From positions 1,298,856 through 1,362,855 of the forward strand of contig CACRXP010000032.1 in assembly GCA_902702965.1 (NCBI GenBank): DNA of 64,000 bases, written 5' to 3'. This DNA comes from Spirometra erinaceieuropaei (Eukaryota; Platyhelminthes; Cestoda; Diphyllobothriidea; Diphyllobothriidae). Shown here one piece after another: positions 10,540-21,887 of the stretch. Each line of letters starts with the position of its first letter. The first letter of the stretch is position 1. Both the position numbers and the translations under genes were made by a program. The notes below the pieces were generated by a model. The model was not told the DNA's origin. It made no database searches and worked only from the letters and a program-made list of their open reading frames with translations.

Positions 10540-13385
10540 AAATACAGTCTACAATAGCCTTGCTGTTCGAAACGCATTAGATATTATATTATTGGATGCC
10601 AGGTCTGTTATAACCAAGATGGCCCAAATCAGAGCCACTGCCCTCGAACTGATATTATATGTGTAACAGAGTCTTGGACCCAATCTCTGATTCCTGACTC
10701 TGCCCTTCGCATAGATGACTTCGATTTTTACCGTTAAGACCGCACGACTAGGCGTGGAGGCCGTTGTTTTCATTATTTTAGATTCTACCAAAAGCACTCT
10801 CCCTATTACTTGGATGTTTCCTCATTCACGGGAAACTTCTGCTTTGCATCTGCTATTCTCTCGCCGTAAAGAAAGGCGATTATCGGTTGTATTTACAATC
10901 CCCCAAATTCTTCATTCATTGATGATTCACAACTCTGTGAAATCTTTAAATTAATTTCGGAAGTTGCTTTCGATGTTAAAATAATCACTGGGGATTTTAA
11001 CCTTCCTGAAATAGACTGGGTTTCCTATAGCTGTCCATATAGATTCCAGCCCTTTCAAGATTTTGTCAATTTTTCTAAATGATCCTAACTGAAGCGCTCT
11101 CCAACATGAGATAATCACATTTTAGATCTAATATTTACCAAGGACATTGTCCCTCTTTTTGCTGCTTTCAAAAAGGGCCTCAATGATTGTGACCACGTAT
11201 TAATTCCTTGTTGCTTACCGCTTGCCTTTTCAAATAAGACCAGCACCGTGCGGACTTACCTAGACTACGATCGTGTAGATAACGACTTAATATATAACTA
11301 TATTAGATCATTGGATTGGTGTGGCCTCCTTTCCTTAGCGAGAAACCATTCTTCGTGATGTCCTGTCCAATGTCTCCAAGGGCATCCTAGAGTTTGTGCC
11401 GCGTGAATATCTCAAGCCTGATTCTTTAAATTCCATTGTTTCTCATTTTCTCCACAACAGACTAAAAACGTTTAGAAGGCAGCTGCGTGACCTATCTACT
11501 AGTTACTTATCCGTTCATCTTAGAATCACAATGATTTTCAAAATGGCCTCAAGGGTAGGCCAATCGCGCGGCAGCCAAACAGAATCACCTGCCCCCAGTG
11601 ATTCGAACCCTAGCAAATCCGTCACTAACATCTTCCGTCATTGGCCCTCCTCTAAGCGTGGTCACGAACTTCCACCCCTGCTAGATGATAACAAAGTTTT
11701 ACTCATCGATGACACTGACAAGGCGGAGTTGTTTAGTGCTTTTTTTGCAAAACACCTGAATACTGAGTCCAAACCAGTCCTTTTCTTTCGTTCACTTTCA
11801 GATATGTCATTGAGTACAGTCGATATCTACTCTGATCTCATTAGAAATGCACTTGTCGTTTGAAATACTCATACTGCCCAGGAACTGGCGCGATTCCAAT
11901 TTCGATTATTAAACAGGCGTCCGACCTTCCCATATTGCTCAGTCATTTATTTTCGCTTAAAATTTCAAAAGGATTCTTTGCTGAAACATGGAAAACGTCA
12001 ATTATCATTCTCGTCTTCAAGACAGGATCTCGGTTTGATGTCAACACCTATCGGGGCGTGCACAAAACACCATCTCTAGCAAAGCTTCTTGAAAGGATAA
12101 TTTTGAATGAAATTTTTGAAATCTGTCTAGCTAATCGGATTCTGAGCTCTAGTCAGCATGGATTTTTGCCTGAACGATCCTGTGAAACTTGCCATTTGGC
12201 ATTTCTTAATCTAATAACTCCTCTTCGTAATGAGCAGCAGTCAGCGGTAGTTACCTACTCTGATCTTCGCAAAGCCTTCGACAAGGCGCCCTACAGACGT
12301 CTTTTAGTAAAATTAAAAGCTCTCGGCATCCGGCCGCCTCTACTCGACTTCATCAGGTCCTATCTGTCCAACCGATATCAGAAAGTCATGGTCGGTAATA
12401 GCTACTCGACACCCCACTCGATCACGAGTGGCGTACTTAAAGGGACGGTTCTGGGTCCGTTACTCTTCCTTCCTTACTGAACTGGGAAATTTGCTAACTC
12501 TTGTTTATGCCGATGACCTCAAGTGTGTTTACTCATATTCTAAGGACACCGCAAACGTTTGTGTTAAAAATATTAATGTCGATTTACTGCGCTTAAGCAG
12601 ATGGGGTTCAACATGGCAGAGAAAGTTTTCATCATCAAAGTGTAGTTTCATGTGTTTTGGTCCTGCCAATCATCCTGGTTCCATAATTTTCCAGAATAAC
12701 CCACTCTCAGAATGGTTTACCATAAAGGCCCTAAGTCCAAGTTAGACAAATAAACTTGCTTTATCACCTCATGCAGATAGAATCTCTGCCAAAGCCACGC
12801 AGATATGTGGATTCATATGGCAGTTTTTTTCTTCCGGAAATGAAGCTAAGACTTTATTAATGCTTGTTCTTCCAGTCCTTGAATACTGTTGTTTTTTCAT
12901 TGGTTTGATGAACGATGTAACGGTTATAAGACGGAAAATGTTCAGAGAGTTTTCACCCGGGAATTGTTCTCTCAAGTCGCACCCGGCACGTCTTGTACTC
13001 AGAGATGTCAGCTGACGAACTTTAAGTTTTTGTGGGTTGGAAGACTCGAAGCTGGACTTTGCTTTCTTTTCGCATTAACTCTAGGTCCAATCTTTTGCTC
13101 ATGGACTCTCTCACATCAGGAGATCGGTCTTATGCCACGGGCAAATCCTCCATGGTGATTCCACAGCCTCTTTGCACTACATATAAGCGCTCCCTTTTCT
13201 TTGCTTCCAAATATGCCTTCCTTTGGAATAATCTACCGCCTGAAATTAGATTATCGCCTACGTTACTGGTATTCAAGTCGAAATTACGCACACACCCTAC
13301 ACCGGAAAGTATAAAGGCACTTTTAGCGGTCCCATTTTCGAACACTCAGCTTCTTGACTTCGAGAAGGGTACTCCTGGGATTTAG
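10540..13385 (+). pseudogene. Element A ORF2: apurinic endonuclease plus reverse transcriptase, broken
   Basis: A mosaic of frames. Endonuclease signals are DIICVTESWTQSLIPD near 10640-10700 and the catalytic GDFNLPEIDW near 10990-11020. RT signals begin near 11860: RERILxN-like block, QHGFLPERSC, motif A SDLRKAFDKAPYRRL near 12260-12300, motif B SGVLKGTVLGPLLFL near 12430-12470, and motif C YADD at 12506-12517 in a different frame. A frameshift with loss of several codons separates motifs B and C. The C-terminal WNNLPPEIRLS block is near 13220-13260. Many stops rule out activity. Order and motifs match CR1/jockey-type ORF2 proteins. Confidence 0.85.
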
Positions 13386-13700
13386 AGGTAGATGAAGTGG
13401 AAACCCTCAATTATATCATTAGAAACCCATGTTTTGAATTGCTTGCTAAATCCACTGTCATCATTTCTCCCCCATAGCGACAATCTTCGCGGTTTTTGAT
13501 GTCATCTCCCGCATTCCGACCTCATGCGGTCTGTGGAAACTCACGGCGGAACCCTCAGTATTCGCCGTCTACAAGTAGTTTGGCCGTACCTTCATTCCCC
13601 GTTCCTCGGCTGGGCTGGAAGCGGACTGTGGCCGATCGCATCTGGGTTCCTCTCGTCTGGCCTCCTTGACGCGAATAGTCTCATCCGGCGTATCAATTCC

Positions 13701-13860
13701 GCCCTGACGATGTCCGTTCTAAATCCCGTATACAATACTACACGCAGACCAGCCCTATCCAACCCGCATTCCTACCCTTCAAGGCTGACATTTATTTCTG
13801 CCCTGACGAAGTCCGATTATAATCCGTAATATACCGCCACATGCACGCCAGTCCTGCCCG
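13701..13860 (+). repeat. Diverged direct duplication in the element A 3' UTR
   Basis: Two related segments of about 60 bp, offset by about 98 bp, both begin GCCCTGACGA(T/A)GTCCG and continue through a GTA(TA)ATAC(TA)AC(CG)-like block to a CCAG(T/C)CC(T) block. The same structure appears inverted in the copy at about 15590-15760, so it is a property of the element. Confidence 0.55.
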
Positions 13861-14103
13861 CATTTTTGTGTTATTATGAGCGCGGTTTTTTTCCTGTAAA
13901 CTTAATCCAACCCTTTTTAAAATTTTTATGTGGAGTTTTTTCAAACTCCTTCATCATTTTCTAACTGACTACAAATTCAGAAACCATGAATTGCATTTTG
14001 TACAGATTTTGCCTACCTCGTCTTAAATTCGTATGTAAATTTGTTTACTTGCTTTGATGGGACCCCGACTGGTCTTTAATAAAAATTATATATTTATTTA
14101 TTA

Positions 14104-14255
14104 AGACGTCGGCTAAGAGAGGTCCCAGAGGCGAGGCAACACGGTCGAAGTAGACTGCTAAATACCTTGCTTTTGAGTGAGCCTATTGTGAGACAAAATA
14201 ACGATGGGTCAACCTCAAACTCCCTCTCCATGCTCAGCGTCTAGCGACGGCATGT
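14104..14255 (-). pseudogene. Continuation of the interrupted P1 PLE (RT motif upstream of YVDD)
   Basis: On the minus strand this reads VASPLGPLLADVL, the Gly/Pro-rich block that immediately precedes the catalytic region in PLE reverse transcriptases. In uninterrupted copies the next residues are M-x-x-LE-K-LQLRN, which here lie at 8972 and below. The fragment is therefore the other half of the PLE at 7.9-8.97 kb, split by element A. Its left limit is uncertain because similarity fades near 14250. Confidence 0.75.
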
Positions 14256-14268
14256 TAAGTTCAGTTCA

Positions 14269-14400
14269 GGCCTAAGCATTATTCACGGAGATGTGATCAT
14301 GCATCCTATTACGTAAAAATTATATTCAGAGGAAAAAATTACCCGGCCGAAGGTTACTAAGACGGTTTCAAATATGGCGTCACACTAGTATTCTATACCA
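14269..14400 (-). pseudogene. Pseudogene fragment of the unknown two-exon family
   Basis: About 130 bp on the minus strand matches 6575-6707 (plus) of family member 1 at roughly 85% by eye. It covers the last codons of exon a (GTGACGCCA...TTTGAAACCGTCTTA), the donor (CGG/GTAA) and most of the short intron (GATCACATCTCCGTG). Upstream the match fades near 14420. Downstream it stops at the PLE boundary, so exon b is missing. A TAG within the exon remnant indicates a dead copy. It shows that the family has also been duplicated as genomic DNA, intron included, not by retrocopying. Confidence 0.7.
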
Positions 14401-14649
14401 GACTTTCAGAGTTGAGTGTAGGAACAGTAGCCTTCAAAAATCGCGACCCATTTACGGTCACCGCATTCTATCTGCCCCTAGTCTCACTCATGTTCGGTTC
14501 AGTGCAGTTTATTGAAGGAAATAGGCGTAAGCCTTTGAGTACCGTATTTACAACGCAAAACTGGGTGCGGTGCACAGAGAAATTATCTGAGTTAAATAAT
14601 TCAAACGAGCCCATAATGTTATGACGAAATGGAAGTGAGTCTCAGGGGA

Positions 14650-15335
14650 TGAGCTAGATTTCTCATCGCACTTAGTCATTTCGGAACAGAAATTTGTCGA
14701 GGTTCTTTTTAAAATTTTGTATCGATAGTGACATCACAACATCCATGGTTTGACCACTCAGACAGAGAAGGAGAACTTCCGCACATCCAGTCTTGCCTGC
14801 TGAATGCGCAGTTTTAACGGGTGACCTCGGAGGTTGGTCATGGTGGTGAACTCAAAAGAGTCCTCAAAGGCCAGGCCACTCAGTGCCCTTCACAATGCCG
14901 AATGCTTGCAACAGATCCCCGCTAAGTTACCTTATAACTGAATGGGAAGAGGTCCAGGCGAGTGGCATAAGGAAAGGGGCTTTGACCCCTAACCATCATC
15001 GTGGCTCTCCAATGAATTCTCTCGAGGCGATTTTGGTCTTAAACTGCCCACGGTCTCCAGGCTTGTATGCTTTATTTCAAGTGGGTCCGCACGAATGTTC
15101 CGAATGTTAATGAGGAAGCACCTTCGTCAAAATCCATAAACTCGTGCTTGAGAGCGTACCGTACGGACATAGCGCTTTTTGCCACCCTCGAACAATGAGC
15201 GGACGGCTTTAGGGAGCTCGTCGCCAACATGCTTAGGTCCTTTTGGGCTTTAACGTCTTGTACTGCTGCCCCGCCCAGAAAGTACTCTCTTGTACTCGCG
15301 TATCTGGCTGTGTTGCCTAGACGAAGTAGATAGAT
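14650..15335 (-). pseudogene. Element B RT C-terminal region
   Basis: Reads ASTREYFLGGAAVQDVKAQK, then TSSLKPSAHCSRVAKSAMSV and FGTFVRTHLK, matching element C in the same order (YFLEGTPLQLVDSQKDL, TSSLKPTLHCAKAAKSAM, FGTYVRPHLE). Further downstream, in shifting frames, come TNLRGHPLKLR-like and terminal FKKNLDKFLF-like residues near 14700-14850. Multiple frameshifts; inactive. Confidence 0.75.
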
Positions 15336-15340
15336 GGACA

Positions 15341-16258
15341 TATAATTTTTTTATTTAAGACCCGTCGGGGTCCCATCAAAGCCAGTTAAAATAAATTTAC
15401 ATGCGAGTTTTAGACGAGGCAGGCCGAATCTTTACAAAATGCAATTCAAAGTTTCTGAATTAGTAGTCCATTGAGAAACATGATGATTAAGGTGTGAAAA
15501 AAACTCCATACAAAAAGTTAAAAATGATTGGATTAATTTTACAGGAGAAAAAAACCCCACAATAAAAATAATGACAGAAAAAAGCGAGCAGGACTGGCCT
15601 GTAGGTAGCGGTATATAACGGATTGTTGTCGGTCATCGTCAGCGTAGCAATAAATCTCAGCCTTGAGGGGTACGTATGCGGGTTAGACAGGACTGGCCTG
15701 CATGTGGCATTGTATACGGGATTCGCAATTGACATCTTCTGGGCCGGATTGATACGCCGCATGAGACTATTCGCGTCAAAGAGGCCAGACGAGGGGAACC
15801 CAGATGCGATCGGCCACAGCACGCTTCCAGCTCAGCCGAGCAGTGGGGAAGGGAGGTACGACCAAACTGCAAGTAGACGGTGAATACTGAGGGTTCTGCC
15901 GTGAGCGTCGAAAGACCGCATGAGGTCGGAATGCGGAAGATGACATCAAAAACCGCGAAAATTGTCGCTATGGGGGAGGAGTCATTGCAGTGGATTTAGA
16001 AACCAATTCAAGACAGGGGTTTCTAATGAAATAATTAAGAGTTACCACTTAATCTACCACTAAATCCCAGGAGGACCCTTCGCGAAGTCAAGAATCTGAG
16101 TTTATGGGGAATGAGACCGTTAACAGTGCCTTTATGCTTTCCGGTGTAAGACGTTTGCGTAATTCGACTTGAATACCGGTAACTTAGGCGATAATCTAAT
16201 TTCAGGCGGAAGATTATTCCAAAGGAAGGCATATTTGGAAGCAAAGAAGAGGGAGAGT
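15341..16258 (-). mobile_element. 5'-truncated element A copy inserted in element B
   Basis: Minus-strand copy of the last 900 bp of element A: FASKYAFLWNNLPPEIRLSP near 16190-16250, the 3' UTR with its internal duplication, and the terminal GACCCCGACGGGTC and A/T tail at 15341-15370, followed by TAGATAGATGG. The 5' junction lies at 16258-16262, where the reading changes from element B (KCCIL) to element A. It is younger than element B. Confidence 0.85.
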
Positions 16259-16261
16259 ATG

Positions 16262-17190
16262 CAACATTTACCAACGTTGAACCGCAGGAGCCCACGGTTT
16301 GACCAATCTTCCAACTGATTTAGGTTCATCCACAGTCTGTGTTCGTTTGCTGAGCCTCAAATTACATTCCATATTTTCATGTTGTCTGCGACATGGCTAC
16401 TTCGCGATCCAGAGGTCTTGCGCAACCGTCCACGTATATTAGGAACAATATGGTTCCCAGTTCTGAACCCTGGCGAACACCACATTCGACGATAGCAGGA
16501 TCTGATTGTCCCTGACAAGTAAGTTTTCGATCCATCTGAGGACGTTGCATCTGATCCCTATTGGTTCATTCTGTGTAACAGTCTCTGGCGTGGGACTGTG
16601 TTGAATGCCTTCTGAAAGTCAACGAAAGGTATGTGGACTGCGTGTCCGTCGTCGAGAGCTCAGATCGAACTCTGGAGAAATTGCTGTAATTGTGTTGCAC
16701 AGGATCTTTCTTTCCGGAACCCATGTTGGCAGTTGGATAGCAAGTCGTTAGCTTCCAGAAATTGCGTCAATTCATTCTTCTTGGTCCTCTCTAAAACTTT
16801 GCAGAGAATGCGCGTGAAGCTTATGGGCCTGTAATTCGTCGTAGATGCCCTGATACCTCCTTTGTATAGCGGATTAATAATCGCCAGCTTCCAATGGATA
16901 GGAAGTGTACCAGTGTCAAATGACGTTTGAAAGAGCATCGACAAAGGCACAGAAAGCTCACTTGAAAGTTCCTTGTGAAGCTTGGGTGAATTCTCGTCTG
17001 GTCCTGTCGACTTCGATTTGTTCACTGCCTCTAATTCTCTTCGGACAATGTCGTTTGAGAAGAGTATATTACTGATGTTTAGGGTCGGCAGTACTTCTGT
17101 GGAGGGAGGAAGGAACCTTGCCTAGTTTGTGTAGACTGACTGGAAAAACTGAAAAATGTGCAGATTTGTCCCTGTTGTAATGACACAGGT
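16262..17190 (-). pseudogene. Element B reverse transcriptase (fingers/palm)
   Basis: Minus strand: FFQSVYTN near 17150, SNDIVRRELEAVNKSKSTGP, LSMLFQTSFDTGTLP, WKLAIINPLYKGG, NYRPISFTRILCKVLER, CQHGFRKERSCATQL, then more degenerate sequence over motif A, and NQLEDWSNRGLLRFNVGKC near 16270-16330. The order matches CR1-like RTs and element C. The catalytic motifs lie in decayed sequence, with a frameshift after the RSC block at about 16660. Confidence 0.8.
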
Positions 17191-17199
17191 ATCCCACGA

Positions 17200-19700
17200 G
17201 GAACGAGCATTTACAGCCGGACTCTCAGTTATACAAAGAACCGTGTTGACACCCAACTTGGCAATCGACCGTCTCGTGATGCATGAAAATAAATGCAAAA
17301 TACGCTAAAAGACTTTATTCACGAATGCACGCGTATATCATAAAAGTGCATTCACAAAGGACACACGATCGCTGCAACACAAACTTTATTTGCCTGACGC
17401 AGATCTAAAAAATACATCGACAACACCATTAGGTTTCCACTACGATAACCGGGTAACACTAAAATAAATGCTTTACATGTAGTTCAGATGTGTATTTACT
17501 GACCTGTCACGCTTTGACCGCCATAATTGAGATGGAAATGCATGTCGCATGCTTGTCCCAGGAGAGAGGCAGTGTGCTGCCGCGGCGTCGTGTACGTGCA
17601 TGTTAAGTATTAGGTGAAAAGGTAACCTAACGAGGGGTTTTAATGATGTCTAGACAGCAGTTTCCCACCTAGGATTCTCGGTTAGATGCATATGGTCATG
17701 TGCGCCCGTGCGATAGCCAAATATTCTGAGGAGTGTGGGCAGGTGAGACGGGGACGATGGGCTTATTTCGAACCTCATGGCACTGGTTTACCAGTTGCAG
17801 AAAGGTGGATTTCCTAGCGCCCGACAAGACTACGACGTGATTCAGTAGTACGGTAATAATAAGAACAGAACCGTTGTGGCGCTGGCGACACTGATGGCAG
17901 TAGAGGAGGTTTCGGTTGCAAGATGTTGTCTGGTTGTGCAGATGCCACGGTGAACTCCACCGTCATATATGCATACAAGGCCGAACAGACTATACAGTGT
18001 CTGAATATCCAGGGGGGTGTATAATAGGTACATATTTGAGCCCAGACTCTGTATCGCAGTTCTTCATACGATGGAATGAGAACACCAGTACCACAGTGTG
18101 GCCGACAACACAGAATCCGCAAACTCTAACGTCGTAAACTGACTACCAAAGTTTGATTTCCTAAACAATCAACCGGAAACCCAACAAATGACTGCCAGTT
18201 TCACTTAATGTGACTGAACTCAAGGCACCTGGCAGGGGTCTCGTAATTGGGATGGGTGACGCGTGGACAGTACTCTAGCCTAGCCCTTGCTATCTTGGTT
18301 TCGAATGACACTGACGTCGCCGGCCTTTGTTACATTTGGGTAAAATAAATAATCTGCATCTGTTAAACCACCCATTTATTCTAGTCATCTTAACAAATGG
18401 CCCTTTGCAAACAACAACTACTCTTGCAAAAAAACAGTGATTTAATCGAAATAAACCTTACTTGTTTAGCCACTACTGTACTGCTAGAATGAATGAAATG
18501 AAACAATGCTGGGAAATTAGGATGATAAAAAATAGTCCTCTGAGATATTATTGAGCTGAAGAACTAAAAATAATTTTAAAAAAATGGATGCAAACTATAA
18601 CTTGACTGGATTGCTTGATGTAGAATTTGTACACTTGATGTTTCAGATCAACTTTACGATCATGAAGCAGAACCGCAAGGTGTTACGTCAACGGGCAGGT
18701 AAGGGGTCTGAAAGTTATGAATATAATGTTATTGAAAGTCCAGAACGTTGGTACACTTCACAGTCGTCACAGGAGTCTTAGTCAATAAGATTGCATGATT
18801 GTCGCTACCGAGACATTTAACAGTGATTTAATCATGGGAGCCGGAATTCGCCTTGACATAGGCAACGGTCAAACAGACGGACAGTCCCTTATTAAATCCT
18901 CTGTCCGAGCGAAGTCAGAGTGCTGAATTTGAGGGTGACTGACTTTCGTGTGATTTGTTTATAGATTCTGAGCTTAAGGACCGTAGTTTATTCGGATCCT
19001 TATTTGTTCCGAGGGTTTTGTTTTCGTCGAACTTCAGCTGATGTCAACGTTCACATGAAGGCTTCGTGACTTGGCACTTGATGTCTTTCCCTCCTACCAG
19101 GTATGCGCTTTCTGCCATCTAGCAGGTTACACGCTACGCTGCACTGGATCCGGTGCAACTCTCGATTTTCTCTACATCGGGAGCGTGTCTTTTGACTGCG
19201 GCACTAGTGATCAGATTGTCCTATCAATCCGTGTGCAATCCTAACTTCGAATAACGCGAGAATAAGCGAATTGCTTTCGGCACGTTCTGGATATGCGGAG
19301 GCGTTTGGCAAAGTGTGCGTCAAATGTGTGCTGACTTTTGGCCTTTGCATGTCCGCAGTGACGTTATTATTCCTGCGGCTTTTGTCGTAATTGCATGTGA
19401 TTGCGCGTCGACATATTGCTTCACAGTTTTGGTCTTTGCGCAGTAAACCATGAGCCTTTCCTGTCTTTTTTGGGCAACGTAGTGGTAAAGTATTAAATAA
19501 CGATAAATTGGAACGCCCTAACCCGTTTAACTAATGCTGTGGCCACAAAGAGCGGTCTGACCAAATACTCACGTACGAAGCTGCATCTGATTAGTCAGCG
19601 GCATTGGTGTTTCTTTTAATGACTCGATCAAATGTAGAGCATATGTGCTATCTCATAGCCAAAATTATAAAACGCGTTTTCGATTCAAAGTTGCTCAATT
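17200..19700. other. No recognised gene; one repeat-family member inside
   Basis: Non-coding sequence apart from short frames without motifs. The segment 19005-19180 is related to 22758-22935 and is listed separately. The remainder shows no pairing or coding signal that I can support. Confidence 0.4.
19005..19180 (+). repeat. Dispersed repeat R3, copy 1
   Basis: A diverged copy of about 175 bp shared with 22758-22935. Shared landmarks in order are TTCCG(A)GG(G/T)TTT, TTTCGT(C/T)GAACTT, TACCAGGTA followed by CGC(T)TTCTGCC, and CTCGATTT(T)CTCTA. The nature of the repeat is unknown. Confidence 0.5.
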
Positions 19701-19709
19701 AGAGATGTA

Positions 19710-19735
19710 ATAGATAGATAGATAGATAGATAGAT
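19710..19735. repeat. (TAGA)n microsatellite at a retroelement 3' end
   Basis: About six TAGA units directly abut the 3' end of the minus-strand element A copy that starts at 19736. The copy at 15.3 kb also ends next to TAGATAGATGG, so the short TAGA run is probably part of the element tail. Confidence 0.8.
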
Positions 19736-19849
19736 AATTTTTATTAAAGACCCGTCGGGGTCCCATCAAAGCAAGTTAAAATAAATTTGCATGCGAGTTT
19801 TAGACGAGGTAGGCTGAATCTTTACAAAATGCAATTCATAGTTTCTGAA

Positions 19850-20251
19850 NNNNNNNNNNNNNNNNNNNNNNNNNNNNNNNNNNNNNNNNNNNNNNNNNNN
19901 NNNNNNNNNNNNNNNNNNNNNNNNNNNNNNNNNNNNNNNNNNNNNNNNNNNNNNNNNNNNNNNNNNNNNNNNNNNNNNNNNNNNNNNNNNNNNNNNNNNN
20001 NNNNNNNNNNNNNNNNNNNNNNNNNNNNNNNNNNNNNNNNNNNNNNNNNNNNNNNNNNNNNNNNNNNNNNNNNNNNNNNNNNNNNNNNNNNNNNNNNNNN
20101 NNNNNNNNNNNNNNNNNNNNNNNNNNNNNNNNNNNNNNNNNNNNNNNNNNNNNNNNNNNNNNNNNNNNNNNNNNNNNNNNNNNNNNNNNNNNNNNNNNNN
20201 NNNNNNNNNNNNNNNNNNNNNNNNNNNNNNNNNNNNNNNNNNNNNNNNNNN
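19850..20251. other. Assembly gap (402 Ns)
   Basis: A continuous run of undetermined bases. Flanking sequences are the 3' end and the ORF1 5' region of one element A copy in the same orientation, so the true length could be several kilobases. Open frames reported across the Ns are meaningless. Confidence 0.98.
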
Positions 20252-20634
20252 AGCAGGAAGTTGTAAGAACGCTTCTGTCTATCACTAGATTCACTGGCGA
20301 TCAGGTGAACAAGTGAGTCGAGACGCCTACATTCTTCAGAGGGAATATCGGAGATGTTCCCGTCGAATAAATGTCCAAGAATTGTCAGCAAAGAGCCAAA
20401 CTTTAGCATAAAGTCATTGCAGTGGTCAAGTGCAGACAGATAAAGCTGCCGACCAAGTACAACGGGTGACGACTGACTAGTAATATCATCTGACTTAGAC
20501 TTAGGTAAAGCTTCTGACTTACGTTTAGTTAGGCCATGTTTACTTACAAGAGACGAGAGCTTACGTCGACCAGTGACTTTTGGTCTCATCTTGTCTCGAG
20601 GCAATTTGTGATTAAGAGAACTTCTGGCAGACAA
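20252..20634 (-). CDS. Element A ORF1, N-terminal part (open, partial)
   Basis: An open frame of 127 codons from the ATG at 20634 into the gap. It begins MSARSSLNHKLPRDKMRPKV, has a basic and Ser-rich N-terminus with two LTKRKSEA/LPKSKSDD-type repeats, then a more ordered stretch ending ECRRLDSLVHLIASESSDR and SYNFL. The homologous stretch at 8986-9350 has stops. No known nucleic-acid-binding motif is visible. It is partial only because the assembly breaks. Confidence 0.65.
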
Positions 20635-20929
20635 GTTGACTGAATTTAAGCTAGGGGCTAACGATGTAAAAATAAATTACAACAGTTAGAGAGAAATCGG
20701 ATGCACAAAATGAGAATTGCAAAGTGCGATTAGTGAACAGCGGGCGTAGACTAGCAAAACTCGAAAGGAGATGGCAGCGGGCAGTTCTTAGAGAAAAGGC
20801 CTGTATTTAAGGAAATTCAACCAAAAAAAACGGATACTAAAATCGTTAGATCTCACAGAAAAACCACTAAAAATAATATCCTCCACTTATCTGCAAATTT
20901 AAAACCAGCGGCTTGACCTTGACCTTAAT

Positions 20930-21535
20930 TATCAAAATATTTCAGTCACTCCAGCATGCCGGTATTTGAACGGGCTTCTCTTCGGCCATCTGCAAAAACT
21001 ACACTTCTCAAAAATGAACTACTTTAGTTACATGGATTTTTCCCATTGATGCTCGATGCCTTTGTAAATTCAAAGGTGTTTTGTAGAAAACATACACCAA
21101 AATATTCGCTGGTTTACTCATTTCATACCTAATTACGCTCCCTTTAAATCATATAAGGCAAAAACAATATTTTTTGGTTTAAGAAATATTTTCAATTTCC
21201 GAATAATTTTTGAACCAACCCGTTGTTACACATTAATTCCGGGTTTCCAAACGGCACGCCGTGCATTCTCCGTTTAAGATATTTTATTATGTCATAAAGA
21301 ATTTTACAGTGAATGTAAACGACATAGCATAGTACGCAGACCACTGAAGTAGCCACTTTTGCAGACGGACGATAAAAAGCTCGTTTAAGCATCCGCATCC
21401 TGGCGGGACGGAAATATTTTTGGATTCTGCTGTATAGTTATCAACAATACAACTCTACCTAAGCAATCTCCTTGAATCGAAGATGAATTCCAGAATTTCA
21501 GTTAACATTTAATGAGATAGGACAGTTACCGTACG
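20930..21535. repeat. Foldback repeat unit FB-9 (internally deleted)
   Basis: Related to the other foldback units. The left arm has inner landmarks (CCATTGATGCTCGATG, a TTCAAAG...TTTTGTAGAAAACA block). The right end has the outer landmark, reading GAATTTCAGTTAACATTTAATGAGAT near 21490-21520. Outer left and inner right parts are missing. Confidence 0.55.
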
Positions 21536-21887
21536 TTCTGAAGGCGCTATATTTACGAATGGAAGCTTTAGCGAACATCCACTAGTCACGACACAAACTC
21601 AGCGTCCGAGGTTGAATTGAGTACTAACTGACCGAATTAAATGTCGTGAAAACTATCCTACAGCCATCTAGTGTCCCGGTTCTTTGGAACTGTAGGCTGA
21701 ATATCTCTGCCACAAGTTCTAGAATTAGGCATCTCACCATGTCTGAGTCCCTGGTTGACCTCTATTTGCATTCTTTAGGACTTGTCTACATGCTAAATGT
21801 ATCCGGTTAAGGATGATGCTGACATATTTGTTAGATTCACGACGTTAAAGTCTGATTTTTCTGTAAGAATACGGCTGCCTTATTTAC

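Larger units (their letters stand above)
8973..14103 (+). mobile_element. CR1-like non-LTR retrotransposon (element A), near full length
   Basis: A 5.1 kb element: degenerate Pro/Ser/Thr-rich ORF1 (8986-10167), ORF2 with apurinic endonuclease and reverse transcriptase (about 10540-13385), a 3' UTR of about 700 bp, and an A/T-rich microsatellite-like tail (TATTTATTTATT) at 14088-14103. Its 3' end (TTTGATGGGACCCCGAC) is shared, inverted, with copies at 15341-16258 and 19736 onward. The short A/T tail and near absence of a target duplication (the flanks share only AAG) fit the CR1 group. Its 5' end is truncated within ORF1: the copy at 20.25-20.63 kb extends further upstream. It landed inside an older PLE lying in the opposite orientation. 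Confidence 0.85.
14640..17200 (-). mobile_element. Non-LTR retrotransposon element B, split by an element A copy
   Basis: Minus-strand CR1-like element in two blocks: 17200-16262 (end of the inter-domain region, then RT fingers and palm) and 15335-14640 (RT C-terminus and 3' end). Joining the blocks in order gives a continuous protein-like alignment to element C at 36-37.7 kb. The intervening 15341-16258 belongs to element A. The 5' part (endonuclease) is absent. Confidence 0.8.
19736..20700 (-). mobile_element. Element A copy 3, interrupted by an assembly gap
   Basis: The 3' end (A/T tail, then GACCCCGACGGGTC) is at 19736-19849. After the run of Ns, the 5' end of ORF1 occupies 20252-20634, with an upstream 5' UTR-like region to about 20700 or beyond. 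The roughly 4.5 kb body between these points in a full element is either deleted or hidden in the gap. This copy preserves the ORF1 start that the 9 kb copy has lost. Confidence 0.75.

Noticed and set aside
19787..20634. Long open frames spanning the N run
   Set aside because: They consist mostly of undetermined bases. Only 20252-20634 is real sequence.
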